NCBI RefSeq assembly: GCF_014638275.1
Contig: NZ_BMFJ01000002.1
Location: 620,001 to 684,000, forward strand
DNA from: Primorskyibacter flagellatus
GTDB taxonomy: Bacteria > Pseudomonadota > Alphaproteobacteria > Rhodobacterales > Rhodobacteraceae
Direction of reading: 5' to 3'
DNA: 64,000 nucleotides
A program made the translations under genes and the position numbers. The notes beneath the pieces were generated by a model that saw only the letters and a program-made list of their open reading frames with translations, ran no database searches and was not told the origin of the DNA. Positions 17,369-25,456 of this stretch are shown here, one piece after another; position 1 is the stretch's first letter; the number at the start of each line of letters is the position of its first letter.

Positions 17369-18166
17369 TTGGACTACGTAAAACTTGAAACAGTCATGCG
17401 CCGCCTTGCCCTCGAAGCGGGCGACAAGATCATGGAGATCTACAATTCCGACGATTTCGAGGTGAAGTCCAAGTCCGACTCCAGCCCCGTCACCGAAGCC
17501 GACGAAGCCGCCGACGCCCTGATCTCTGCCGGTCTGCGCGCCGCCTTCCCCGATGTCGCCCTTGTGACAGAGGAACAGGCCGCGACCCATGGCGAGAGCG
17601 CGATGGACTTCCTGATCGTGGACCCGCTGGACGGCACCAAGGAATTCGTGAACCGTCGCGGCGATTTCACCGTCAACATCGCCTGGGTCGAAAACGGCGT
17701 ACCCGTGCGCGGCGTGGTCTACGCCCCGGCCAAGGACCGCATGTTCTACACCCTGGCCGACGGATCCTCGGTCGAGGAGACTGCGCCCTTCGACAAGGAC
17801 AAGCCCGGCGCGCTGACGCCGATCCGCGTGGCTGAGGCCGACAATGCCGCGCTGATGGTCGTCGCGTCCAAGTCGCACCGTGACCAGGCCACTGACGACT
17901 ATATCGGGAAATACGCCACCAAGGACATGAAGAGCGCCGGGTCCTCCCTGAAGTTCTGCCTCGTCGCGACCGGGGAGGCCGACCTCTACCCCCGGCTCGG
18001 GCGCACGATGGAATGGGACACCGCCGCCGGTCATGCCGTCGTCACCGGCGCGGGCGGCAAGGTCCTGAACTTCGACACGATGGAGCCGCTGGCCTACGGC
18101 AAGGACGGCTTCGCCAACCCGTTCTTCATCGTCTGCTCGCCCTCGGTCGAGCTGAAATCGGCCTGA
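17369..18166 (+). CDS. cysQ: 3'(2'),5'-bisphosphate nucleotidase CysQ (inositol monophosphatase superfamily)
   Basis: 265 residues from a TTG at 17369, chosen because AGGAG sits 8 nt ahead; the first ATG (17396) would cut into helix 1. Metal-binding motifs are complete: EEQ near residue 66, DPLDGTKEF near residue 90 and EWDTAAGHAV near residue 215. CysQ turns 3'-phosphoadenosine 5'-phosphate (PAP) into AMP, relieving product inhibition of sulfate assimilation and of sulfotransferases. The sulfotransferase at the end of this gene block gives it a local reason to be here. Confidence 0.9.
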   Translation: MDYVKLETVMRRLALEAGDKIMEIYNSDDFEVKSKSDSSPVTEADEAADALISAGLRAAFPDVALVTEEQAATHGESAMDFLIVDPLDGTKEFVNRRGDFTVNIAWVENGVPVRGVVYAPAKDRMFYTLADGSSVEETAPFDKDKPGALTPIRVAEADNAALMVVASKSHRDQATDDYIGKYATKDMKSAGSSLKFCLVATGEADLYPRLGRTMEWDTAAGHAVVTGAGGKVLNFDTMEPLAYGKDGFANPFFIVCSPSVELKSA

Positions 18167-18174
18167 CCGCCACC

Positions 18175-19413
18175 GTGGCCTCCCTGCCGGTCAGCGTCAT
18201 CGTCGTCAGCCGGGGGCGCGGCGACAGCCTGCTGCGCACCCTGACCGGCCTGACCCGGCTGTTCCACGACAGCTACGAGATCGTCGTCGTCACCGACGGC
18301 GAGGGGCAGGAGGCCGTGCGTCGCCTGCGCCTGACCGAGGAGATCAAGGTCGTGCCCTTTGCCGACCCCAACATCTCGGCCGCGCGCAATGCCGGGATCG
18401 GGGTCGCCGCCGGAGAGATCGTCGCCTTCATCGACGACGACGCCGTGCCAGAACCGACATGGCTGACCCATCTCACCGCGCCCTTCGCCGATCCGCAGGT
18501 CGCGGCGACGGGCGGCTTCGTGATCGGGCGCAACGGCATCAGTTTCCAGTGGAAGGCACACAGCGTCGACCGCGCCGGCGTCTCCACGCCCCTGCGGGTT
18601 GACGAGACCCGCGCAACCGCCCTGACCCCGCCGCCGGGCCGCGCGATCAAGACCGAGGGCACCAACATGGCCTTTCGCCGGTCGGTCCTTGCCGGTCTGG
18701 GCGGGTTCGACCCGGCCTATCGCTTCTACCTCGACGACACCGATCTGAACATGCGGCTGGCGCGGGCCGCACATACCACTGCCATTGCCCCGCTGGCGCA
18801 GGTGCATCACGCCTTCGCGCCCTCGGCCCGCCGGTCCGCCTCCCGCGCGCCGCGCGACCTGTTCGAGATCGGCGCCAGCCTCTCCGTCTACATGCGCCGC
18901 CACTGCCCGGAGGAGGACCACGCCGCGGTCATCGCGCGTTTTCGCGCCGAACGGGACGCCGCGCTGATCGACCACCTGACCGCCGGCCGGCTGGAGCCGC
19001 GCGACGTCCTCCGCCTGCGCCGCCGCCTGGACGAGGGGCTGGAGGCCGGGCGCACGCGCGACCTTGCCCCGCTGCCCGCCCTGCCCCATTCGTCGCGCCC
19101 CTTCGAACCCTTCGCCAGCCGCGCCGCCGCCCCCGGCGTCGTCCTTGCCGGACGCTTCCGCCAGCGCCGCGCCCTGCGTGCCCGCGCCGCCGCGCGCACG
19201 GCCGAAGGTGCCTCTGTCTCGCTTTTCCTTTTCTCGCCCACGATGCTGTTCCACCGGGTCCGCATGACTCGCGAGGGATTCTGGGAACAGAGCGGCGGGC
19301 TCTGGGGCCGCAGCGACAGAAGCGGTTTCCTGCTACAATTGACCACGTTCCGGAAACGCCTAGATCGTGAGATGCGTCGCATTGCGGTGCCGCGCGGCCT
19401 CACCGGTCGTTAA
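18175..19413 (+). CDS. Glycosyltransferase family 2
   Basis: About 412 residues; a GTG at 18175, 8 nt after cysQ, is the most likely start since no ATG precedes the catalytic domain. The GT-A core opens with PVSVIVVSRGRGDSLLRTL, contains the DxD-like FIDDDAVPEPTW (about residue 87) and FRRSVLAGLGGFDPAY, with the usual acceptor-side Asp in YLDDTDLNMRL. The C-terminal 150 residues are Arg/Ala-rich and unrecognised. It transfers a sugar from a nucleotide donor to a surface glycan; linkage unknown. Confidence 0.82.
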   Translation: MASLPVSVIVVSRGRGDSLLRTLTGLTRLFHDSYEIVVVTDGEGQEAVRRLRLTEEIKVVPFADPNISAARNAGIGVAAGEIVAFIDDDAVPEPTWLTHLTAPFADPQVAATGGFVIGRNGISFQWKAHSVDRAGVSTPLRVDETRATALTPPPGRAIKTEGTNMAFRRSVLAGLGGFDPAYRFYLDDTDLNMRLARAAHTTAIAPLAQVHHAFAPSARRSASRAPRDLFEIGASLSVYMRRHCPEEDHAAVIARFRAERDAALIDHLTAGRLEPRDVLRLRRRLDEGLEAGRTRDLAPLPALPHSSRPFEPFASRAAAPGVVLAGRFRQRRALRARAAARTAEGASVSLFLFSPTMLFHRVRMTREGFWEQSGGLWGRSDRSGFLLQLTTFRKRLDREMRRIAVPRGLTGR

Positions 19414-19435
19414 ATGGTAAAAAAATGGTAAAAAT
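19411..19435. repeat. AT-rich direct repeat of AATGGTAAAA at one helical turn
   Basis: AATGGTAAAA occurs at 19413-19422 and again at 19424-19433, 11 bp apart, beginning in the GT2 stop codon and upstream of galU. It is strikingly AT-rich for this genome. It may be a binding site for an AT-reading regulator (MucR/Ros or CtrA-like). Confidence 0.45.
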
Positions 19436-19558
19436 TGGGAATTTGCCGCCGCCGGCGGGGCATTTCCGCCTATGCAGGGTGAAACCGTCGCAAAGCTCTG
19501 ACATAGTCCGGGCAAAGCGGTTAGGACTGCCGACAACCAGATCTGAGCGAGTTTGAGC

Positions 19559-20452
19559 ATGAAGAACAAGATTACCAAAGCCATTTTCCCGGTTGCAGGC
19601 ATGGGGACCCGTTTTCTCCCGGCAACCAAATCCATTCCCAAGGAAATCATGTCGCTGGTCGACCGCCCGCTGATCCAGTACGCGATCGACGAGGCCCGCG
19701 CAGCCGGCATCAAGGAGTTCATCTTCGTCACCTCGCGCGGAAAAGCCGCGCTGGAGGATTACTTCGACCATGCGCCGCAGCTTGAGGCCGAACTCAAGCG
19801 CAAGGGCAAGAAGGACCTGCTCGAGCAGGTCAAGAACACCAACATGGACAGCGGCGCGATCGCCTACATCCGCCAGCACAAGGCGCTTGGCCTCGGCCAC
19901 GCCGTCTGGTGCGCCCGCCGTCTGGTCGGCAACGAACCCTTCGCGGTGATCCTGCCCGACGACATCATCGCCGCCGAAAAGCCCTGCCTGCAGCAGATGG
20001 TCGAGGCGTTCGAAAAGAACCCCGGCAACATGGTCGCGGCAATGGAGGTCGCGCCCGACCGCGCCTCCGCCTACGGGATTCTCGACGTGCAGGAAGACCA
20101 CGGCTCGCTCGTCTCGGTCAAAGGCATGGTGGAAAAGCCCGCGCCCGGCACCCAGCCCTCCAACCTCGCCGTGATCGGGCGCTACCTCCTCACCCCTCAG
20201 ATTTTCAAGAACCTGAACGCCAAGCAGGAAGGTGCCGGCGGAGAGATCCAGCTGACCGACGCCATCGCGCAGGAAATCACCGAAGGCCGGCCGGTCTACG
20301 GCTACCGCTTTAACGGCCAGCGCTTCGACTGCGGCTCCAAGTCCGGCTACCTGCAGGCCACCGTGTCCTTCGCCCTGTCCCGCCCGGATCTGCGCGACGA
20401 CCTGATGGGTTTCCTGCGGGAAGTCGTGAACATCGACCAGGCGGCGCAGTAA
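19559..20452 (+). CDS. galU: UTP-glucose-1-phosphate uridylyltransferase
   Basis: 297 residues from the ATG at 19559; a TTG two codons earlier is possible. The nucleotidyltransferase signature PVAGMGTRFLPATKSIPKE (about 10-28), the UTP-binding Gln/Gly region and VSVKGMVEKPAPG are all present. It makes UDP-glucose, the precursor of glycans, LPS and exopolysaccharide. It is followed after 12 nt by galE, so the pair supplies UDP-glucose and UDP-galactose for the glycosyltransferases around it. Confidence 0.95.
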   Translation: MKNKITKAIFPVAGMGTRFLPATKSIPKEIMSLVDRPLIQYAIDEARAAGIKEFIFVTSRGKAALEDYFDHAPQLEAELKRKGKKDLLEQVKNTNMDSGAIAYIRQHKALGLGHAVWCARRLVGNEPFAVILPDDIIAAEKPCLQQMVEAFEKNPGNMVAAMEVAPDRASAYGILDVQEDHGSLVSVKGMVEKPAPGTQPSNLAVIGRYLLTPQIFKNLNAKQEGAGGEIQLTDAIAQEITEGRPVYGYRFNGQRFDCGSKSGYLQATVSFALSRPDLRDDLMGFLREVVNIDQAAQ

Positions 20453-20464
20453 GAGCATCCGGGA

Positions 20465-21448
20465 ATGGACAAGGTACTTGTGACCGGCGGCGCGGGCTAC
20501 ATCGGCTCGCACGCCTGCAAGGCCCTGCGCGCGGCAGGGTTTGAACCCGTCACCTACGACAGTCTCGTCACGGGCTGGGAAGAGGCGGTGAAGTTCGGCC
20601 CCTTCGAGAAGGGCGATCTGCTGGACCGCGCCCGGCTGGACGAGGTGTTCAACACGCACCAGCCCGTCGCGGTGATGCATTTCGCCGCCCTCTCCCAGGT
20701 CGGGGAGAGCATGGCCAAGCCGGGTCTCTACTGGAAGAACAACGTCGACGGTTCGCTCAACCTGATCGAGGCCGCGACGGACGCGGGCTGCATGAACTTC
20801 GTCTTCTCCTCGACCTGCGCGACCTATGGCGATCAGGACAACGTGGTGCTGGACGAGAACTCCGCGCAGATGCCGATCAACGCCTACGGCGCCTCCAAGC
20901 GCGCGATCGAGGACATGCTGCGCGACTTCGGCGCCGCCACCAACCTGCGCCATGTGATCTTCCGATATTTCAACGTCGCCGGCGCCGACCCGGAGTCGGA
21001 GGTCGGGGAATTCCACACCCCGGAAACCCACCTCATTCCGCTGATGCTGGACGCGATCGACGGTCGGCGGGACGCCCTGACGATCCACGGCACGGACTAC
21101 GACACGCCAGATGGCACCTGCATCCGCGACTACGTGCACGTCTGCGATCTGGTGGATGCGCATGTGCTTGGCCTGAAATGGCTGATGGACGGCAAGCCGA
21201 GCCGTGTGTTTAATCTCGGCACCGGATCGGGGTTCTCGGTCCGGGAGGTTATCGATCATTCCCGCGCGGTCACCAACAGGGCCGTGCCGTTCAAGGAGGG
21301 GCCGCGCAGACCCGGCGATTGCACCAAACTGGTCTCGGGTTCGACCCGCGCCGTGACCGAACTGGGCTGGAGCCCGGACCGGTCGACGCTGGACCAGATG
21401 ATCGCCGATGCCTGGCGGTGGCATCAGACTGGCCACTACGACAAATAA
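20465..21448 (+). CDS. galE: UDP-glucose 4-epimerase
   Basis: 327 residues. N-terminal NAD motif GGAGYIGSHACKAL (8-21), catalytic Ser/Thr in FSSTCATYG and YGASK (Tyr and Lys of the active site) and the C-terminal RRPGDCTKLVS are all intact. It interconverts UDP-glucose and UDP-galactose in the cytoplasm. The following glycosyltransferase starts 41 bp before its stop, which implies translational coupling. Confidence 0.95.
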   Translation: MDKVLVTGGAGYIGSHACKALRAAGFEPVTYDSLVTGWEEAVKFGPFEKGDLLDRARLDEVFNTHQPVAVMHFAALSQVGESMAKPGLYWKNNVDGSLNLIEAATDAGCMNFVFSSTCATYGDQDNVVLDENSAQMPINAYGASKRAIEDMLRDFGAATNLRHVIFRYFNVAGADPESEVGEFHTPETHLIPLMLDAIDGRRDALTIHGTDYDTPDGTCIRDYVHVCDLVDAHVLGLKWLMDGKPSRVFNLGTGSGFSVREVIDHSRAVTNRAVPFKEGPRRPGDCTKLVSGSTRAVTELGWSPDRSTLDQMIADAWRWHQTGHYDK

Positions 21449-22691
21449 ACCCGAACCCGTCCGCCTGCTGGACCTGACCCGGCTGATCAGCCGCCCCGGC
21501 CGTCAGCCGACCGGCATAGACCGCGTCGAATACGCCTACCTGCGCGAACTGCTGGACCGCGATGTCCCGCTCATGGGGCTGCTGCGCGTCGCGGTCGGCT
21601 ACGTCCTGCTGGATCGCGGCGGCCTGACCTCGCTGCTGCACCGGGTACAGGGGCGCACCCCCTGGGGTCCGACCCGCCTGCTGTTCCGCTGTGCCCTGCG
21701 CCTGACCCCGATGCAGCGCCAGGTTCAGAGCGATGTCTGGCGGCTCGCCTCCGCGAAGGTCTACGGAAAGAAGCTCGACCGGCTCCTGGCTGACCTGCCG
21801 CCCAACACGATCTACCTGAACGTCGGCCATTCCGACATGACGGACACGACGCTGAGTGCGGTGTCTGATCTGCCGAACGCCCGGATCACCGTGATGATCC
21901 ACGACACGATCCCGCTGGATTTTCCCGACTACAACCGGCCCGAAGCGGTGGAGCGGTTTGCCGGGATGTTGCGGCGCACGCTGAATTTTGCAGACACGAT
22001 CCTCTGCCCCAGCATGAAGACCCGCGACGATATCCTCCGCCATATCGACCGGATGAAGGAGGAAGAAGCGCTGCCCGGGGACCTGACCCCGCCCCGTATC
22101 GTCGTCGCCCACCTCGGCACCGACGTGGCGCGGCCGGACGCAATCGCCCTGCCCGCCGACCTGCCCGCCAACCGCCCGCTGTTCCTGATGGTGGGCACGA
22201 TCGAGCCGCGCAAGAACCACGCCCTGATGCTCGACGTCTGGGAAGAATGGGACGAGGAGACTGACGGCCCCCGCCCGGTGCTTGGCATCGTTGGCAGCCG
22301 CGGCTGGCGCAACGAGGACCTGTTCCGCAGGCTTGACGCCAGCCCGATGCGCAACCGCGACATATTCGAATGGTCCGACCTGTCGGACAAGGCGGTCACC
22401 GCCCTGATGGTACGCGCCGACGCCCTGCTGTTCCCCAGCTTTGCCGAAGGCTACGGCCTGCCCCCGATCGAGGCCGCGTCGCTGCAGACGCCGGTGATCT
22501 CCTCCGACCTGCCCTCGGTCCGGGAAATGCTAGGAGAATTGCCAGTTTACCTGCCGCCCGACGACAGGTATCCTTGGACAACGGCCATAAAGAGCCGGAT
22601 AGAGGAAAAACGGTCAGGCACCACGGGCACAGGGGGCTACACGGCCCCGACCTGGGACGAGCATTTCAAGGTGGTCTTAAGGATCACCTGA
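21408..22691 (+). CDS. Glycosyltransferase family 4 (GT-B, group 1)
   Basis: 427 residues if the ATG inside galE is used; a later start near 21450 cannot be excluded. The C-terminal Rossmann half has the donor-site signature LMVGTIEPRKNHALMLD and the catalytic SFAEGYGLPPIEAASLQTPVIS with the two Glu of GT4 enzymes. N-terminal sequence PTGIDRVEYAYLREL is as in many marine alphaproteobacterial GT4 proteins. It probably adds one sugar of a repeat unit; donor unknown. Confidence 0.84.
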   Translation: MPGGGIRLATTTNKPEPVRLLDLTRLISRPGRQPTGIDRVEYAYLRELLDRDVPLMGLLRVAVGYVLLDRGGLTSLLHRVQGRTPWGPTRLLFRCALRLTPMQRQVQSDVWRLASAKVYGKKLDRLLADLPPNTIYLNVGHSDMTDTTLSAVSDLPNARITVMIHDTIPLDFPDYNRPEAVERFAGMLRRTLNFADTILCPSMKTRDDILRHIDRMKEEEALPGDLTPPRIVVAHLGTDVARPDAIALPADLPANRPLFLMVGTIEPRKNHALMLDVWEEWDEETDGPRPVLGIVGSRGWRNEDLFRRLDASPMRNRDIFEWSDLSDKAVTALMVRADALLFPSFAEGYGLPPIEAASLQTPVISSDLPSVREMLGELPVYLPPDDRYPWTTAIKSRIEEKRSGTTGTGGYTAPTWDEHFKVVLRIT

Positions 22692-22742
22692 TACAGCAAC
22701 GCCCTTTGGGAACCCGGCGCCAAGGATCAAGAAGGGCGGGCG

Positions 22743-23753
22743 TTGAGCATCGTTTCGTCATATCGCCTTCGGCTCCAGCGCCGCCGCTGGCTGATCCGCG
22801 CCGTCCGCAAGCGGCGCGAACTGACCCCCGTTGCCAACCGCACCCGCCAGATCCGCCGGTCCGACGTTCTGCTGTTCTGCACCCTGCGCAACGAACGCAT
22901 CCGCCTGCCCTATTTCCTGGACTACTACCGCCGGCTCGGCATCGGGCACTTCTTCTTTGTCGACAATGACAGCACCGACGGCAGCGCCGCCTGGCTCGCC
23001 GACCAGCCCGACTGTTCCGTCTGGACCGCGCGCCGCAGCTACAAGCGCGCCCGCTTCGGGATGGACTGGATCAACTGGCTGCTGCTGCGCTACGCGCATG
23101 GCCACTGGGCGCTGACCGTCGATCCCGACGAATTCTTCATCTACCCCTTCTGCGACACCCGGCCCATTCAGGCTCTGACCGACTGGCTCGACGCGTCCTC
23201 GATCAAGTCCTTCTCGGCCATGCTGCTGGACATGTACCCCAAGGGCCGTGTCGACGCGCAGCCCTACCGCGAAGGGCAGGACCCGCTGGAAATCGCGTCA
23301 TGGTTCGACAGCGGCAACTACGTCATCCAGCGCAACGCCCGCTATGGCAACCTCTGGATACAGGGCGGGCCGCGTCAGCGCGTGTTCTTCCCCGACGCGC
23401 CCGAACTGGCCCCCGCGCTGAACAAGATCCCGCTGGTGAAGTGGGAGAGGAAGAACACCTACGTCTCCTCCACCCACATGCTGCTGCCGCGCGGCCTGAA
23501 CCTCGTGTATGACGAATGGGGCGGGGAAAAGGCCTCCGGGCTGCTGCTGCACACGAAGTTCCTCGACACCTTCACCCACAAGGCGAAAGAGGAACTGGAC
23601 CGCCGCCAGCATTACAACGCCTCTGTCGAATACCGCGCCTATGCCGACCTGATGCGCGACGACCCGGAGCTCTGGTGCAAATGGTCCGAGAAATACATCA
23701 ACTGGCGCCAGCTTGAGATCCTCGGCCTCATGTCCAAGGGCAACTGGGCATGA
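22743..23753 (+). CDS. GT92/Glyco_tranf_2_4-like glycosyltransferase
   Basis: 336 residues using a TTG at 22743 (preceded by AAGGGCGGGCG); no in-frame ATG precedes the conserved domain. The core reads LLFCTLRNERIRLPYFLDYYRRLGI then DNDSTDGS, the DxD-like motif WALTVDPDEFFIYP, and TKWSEKYINW near the end, as in the family of GT-A enzymes that include GT92. It is placed between other sugar transferases and shares a TGA/ATG overlap with the next gene. Confidence 0.8.
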   Translation: MSIVSSYRLRLQRRRWLIRAVRKRRELTPVANRTRQIRRSDVLLFCTLRNERIRLPYFLDYYRRLGIGHFFFVDNDSTDGSAAWLADQPDCSVWTARRSYKRARFGMDWINWLLLRYAHGHWALTVDPDEFFIYPFCDTRPIQALTDWLDASSIKSFSAMLLDMYPKGRVDAQPYREGQDPLEIASWFDSGNYVIQRNARYGNLWIQGGPRQRVFFPDAPELAPALNKIPLVKWERKNTYVSSTHMLLPRGLNLVYDEWGGEKASGLLLHTKFLDTFTHKAKEELDRRQHYNASVEYRAYADLMRDDPELWCKWSEKYINWRQLEILGLMSKGNWA

Positions 23754-25456
23754 GCGGGGTCGGCATCGTCATGCTGGTGCACACCGCGCTGGACCGGGCC
23801 GAACAGGTGGCGCGGCACTGGGCGGCCTCGGGCTGCCCGGTTGTGATCCACGCCGACACCAACGTTCCGCGCCGGAAATACGACCGGTTCCGCAAGGCGC
23901 TGAAGGACGTGGACATCATCCGGTTTTCCGATCGCCACCGCTGCGAATGGGGCACCTGGGGGATCGTCGCCGCCACCCAGTCCGCTTCGGAAAAGATGCT
24001 GCGGGAGTTTCCCGAGGTGCGCCATGTCTACCTCGCTTCCGGCTCCTGCCTGCCCCTGCGCCCGGTGCAGGAGCTGATCGACTACCTCGCCGACCGGCCC
24101 CGCACCGACTTCATCGAAAGCGCGACGACCGCCGATGTTCCCTGGACCGTCGGCGGGCTGGACAGCGAACGGTTCACCCTGCGCTTCCCCTTCGCCTGGA
24201 AACGCCACCGCCTGCTGTTTGACGGCTATGTCCGCCTGCAGCGACGTCTGCGCATGAAACGCCGGATGCCGAACGGGATCATCCCGCACATGGGGTCGCA
24301 ATGGTGGTGCCTGACCCGGCAGACCCTGTCCGCGATCCTTCAGGACCCGGAGCGCGCCACCTACGACCGGTTCTTCCGCCGGGTCTGGATCCCGGACGAG
24401 AGCTATTTCCAGACCCTGACCCGGCTTTATTCCCAGCATGTCGAAAGCCGGTCGCTGACCCTGTCGAAGTTCGATTTTCAGGGCAAGCCGCACATCTTCT
24501 ACGACGACCACCTGCAGCTGCTCCGCCGGTCGGACTGCTTTGTCGCGCGCAAGATCTGGCACCGGGCCGACCGGCTTTACGAAGCCTTCCTGACCGACGA
24601 GGCCCACGCCATGAAGCGGACGGAGCCCAACCCCGGCAAGATCGACCGGATCTTTTCCCGCGCCGTGGAACGCCGCACGCGGGGGCGGCCGGGCCTGTAC
24701 ATGCAAAGCCGCTACCCCCGCAAAAGCTGGGAAAACGGGCTGACCGGGGCGAAGTATTCCGTCTTTCAGGGCTTTTCCGAAATTTTCGAAGATTTCGAAA
24801 CCTGGTTGGCACGCACAACCGGTTGCAAGGTCCACGGCCATGTCTACGCGCCGGATCGCGTGCACTATTCAGGCGACCAGTCCGTCATCAACGGCGCGCT
24901 GTCCGACAGCGCCGCGATCCGCGACTACCGGCCGCGCGACTTCCTCACCAACCTGATCTGGAACACCCGTGGGGAACGCCAGTGCCTGCAGTTCGGCCCG
25001 CATGACGAACAGGGCGCGGCGCTGTCCATGTCGCGCGACCCGAACGCCCAGATCTCTGTCATCTCCGGGGCCTGGGCAGTCCCGTTGTTCCAGTCCAACC
25101 GCAACTTCGCCGACCTCAGGGCCGAGGCCGCCGCGCTCCAGAAGATCGAGAACGACTTCCTCGACATGCTCCGTGCCCCACAGGCCAAGGCCCGCGTGCG
25201 CATCTGGTCCATGGCGGAATTCGTGGAAAATCCGATGGAGCCGCTGCAGACCGTCATCGACGAGCTTGGCGCACGCAACGCGCGCCGCCTGACCGAAGCG
25301 CCCAAGATGGTGAACCTGACCGGCTTTGGCCAGTTTCTCCAGAACCTCAAGAACCAGGGGATGCACCCCTATCTCATGGGCGATTTCCCCGTCGACCCGC
25401 CCGCCAGCCGTCCGCAGCCCGGACGCCCGCGCAAACCCTATCTGGTGAAGAAATAG
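23750..25456 (+). CDS. Two-part protein: GT14-like beta-1,6-N-acetylglucosaminyltransferase plus DUF5928-like domain
   Basis: 568 residues; its ATG overlaps the stop of the previous gene. Residues 1-270 resemble core-2/I-branching GT14 enzymes (VMLVHTALDRAEQVARHW, VYLASGSCLPLRPVQELI, GSQWWCLTR, WIPDESYFQTL). Residues about 290-560 form a second domain found in roseobacters, with KYSVFQGFSEIFEDFETWL and an RDFLTNLIWN stretch, of unknown role. It likely places a GlcNAc-type branch on the glycan that the next gene sulfates. Confidence 0.8.
   Translation: MSGVGIVMLVHTALDRAEQVARHWAASGCPVVIHADTNVPRRKYDRFRKALKDVDIIRFSDRHRCEWGTWGIVAATQSASEKMLREFPEVRHVYLASGSCLPLRPVQELIDYLADRPRTDFIESATTADVPWTVGGLDSERFTLRFPFAWKRHRLLFDGYVRLQRRLRMKRRMPNGIIPHMGSQWWCLTRQTLSAILQDPERATYDRFFRRVWIPDESYFQTLTRLYSQHVESRSLTLSKFDFQGKPHIFYDDHLQLLRRSDCFVARKIWHRADRLYEAFLTDEAHAMKRTEPNPGKIDRIFSRAVERRTRGRPGLYMQSRYPRKSWENGLTGAKYSVFQGFSEIFEDFETWLARTTGCKVHGHVYAPDRVHYSGDQSVINGALSDSAAIRDYRPRDFLTNLIWNTRGERQCLQFGPHDEQGAALSMSRDPNAQISVISGAWAVPLFQSNRNFADLRAEAAALQKIENDFLDMLRAPQAKARVRIWSMAEFVENPMEPLQTVIDELGARNARRLTEAPKMVNLTGFGQFLQNLKNQGMHPYLMGDFPVDPPASRPQPGRPRKPYLVKK

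Noticed and set aside
19411..19435. CtrA full site in the AT-rich repeat
   Set aside because: The TTAA-N7-TTAA pattern is not met; only the half-site-like TTACCAT on the reverse strand is present.
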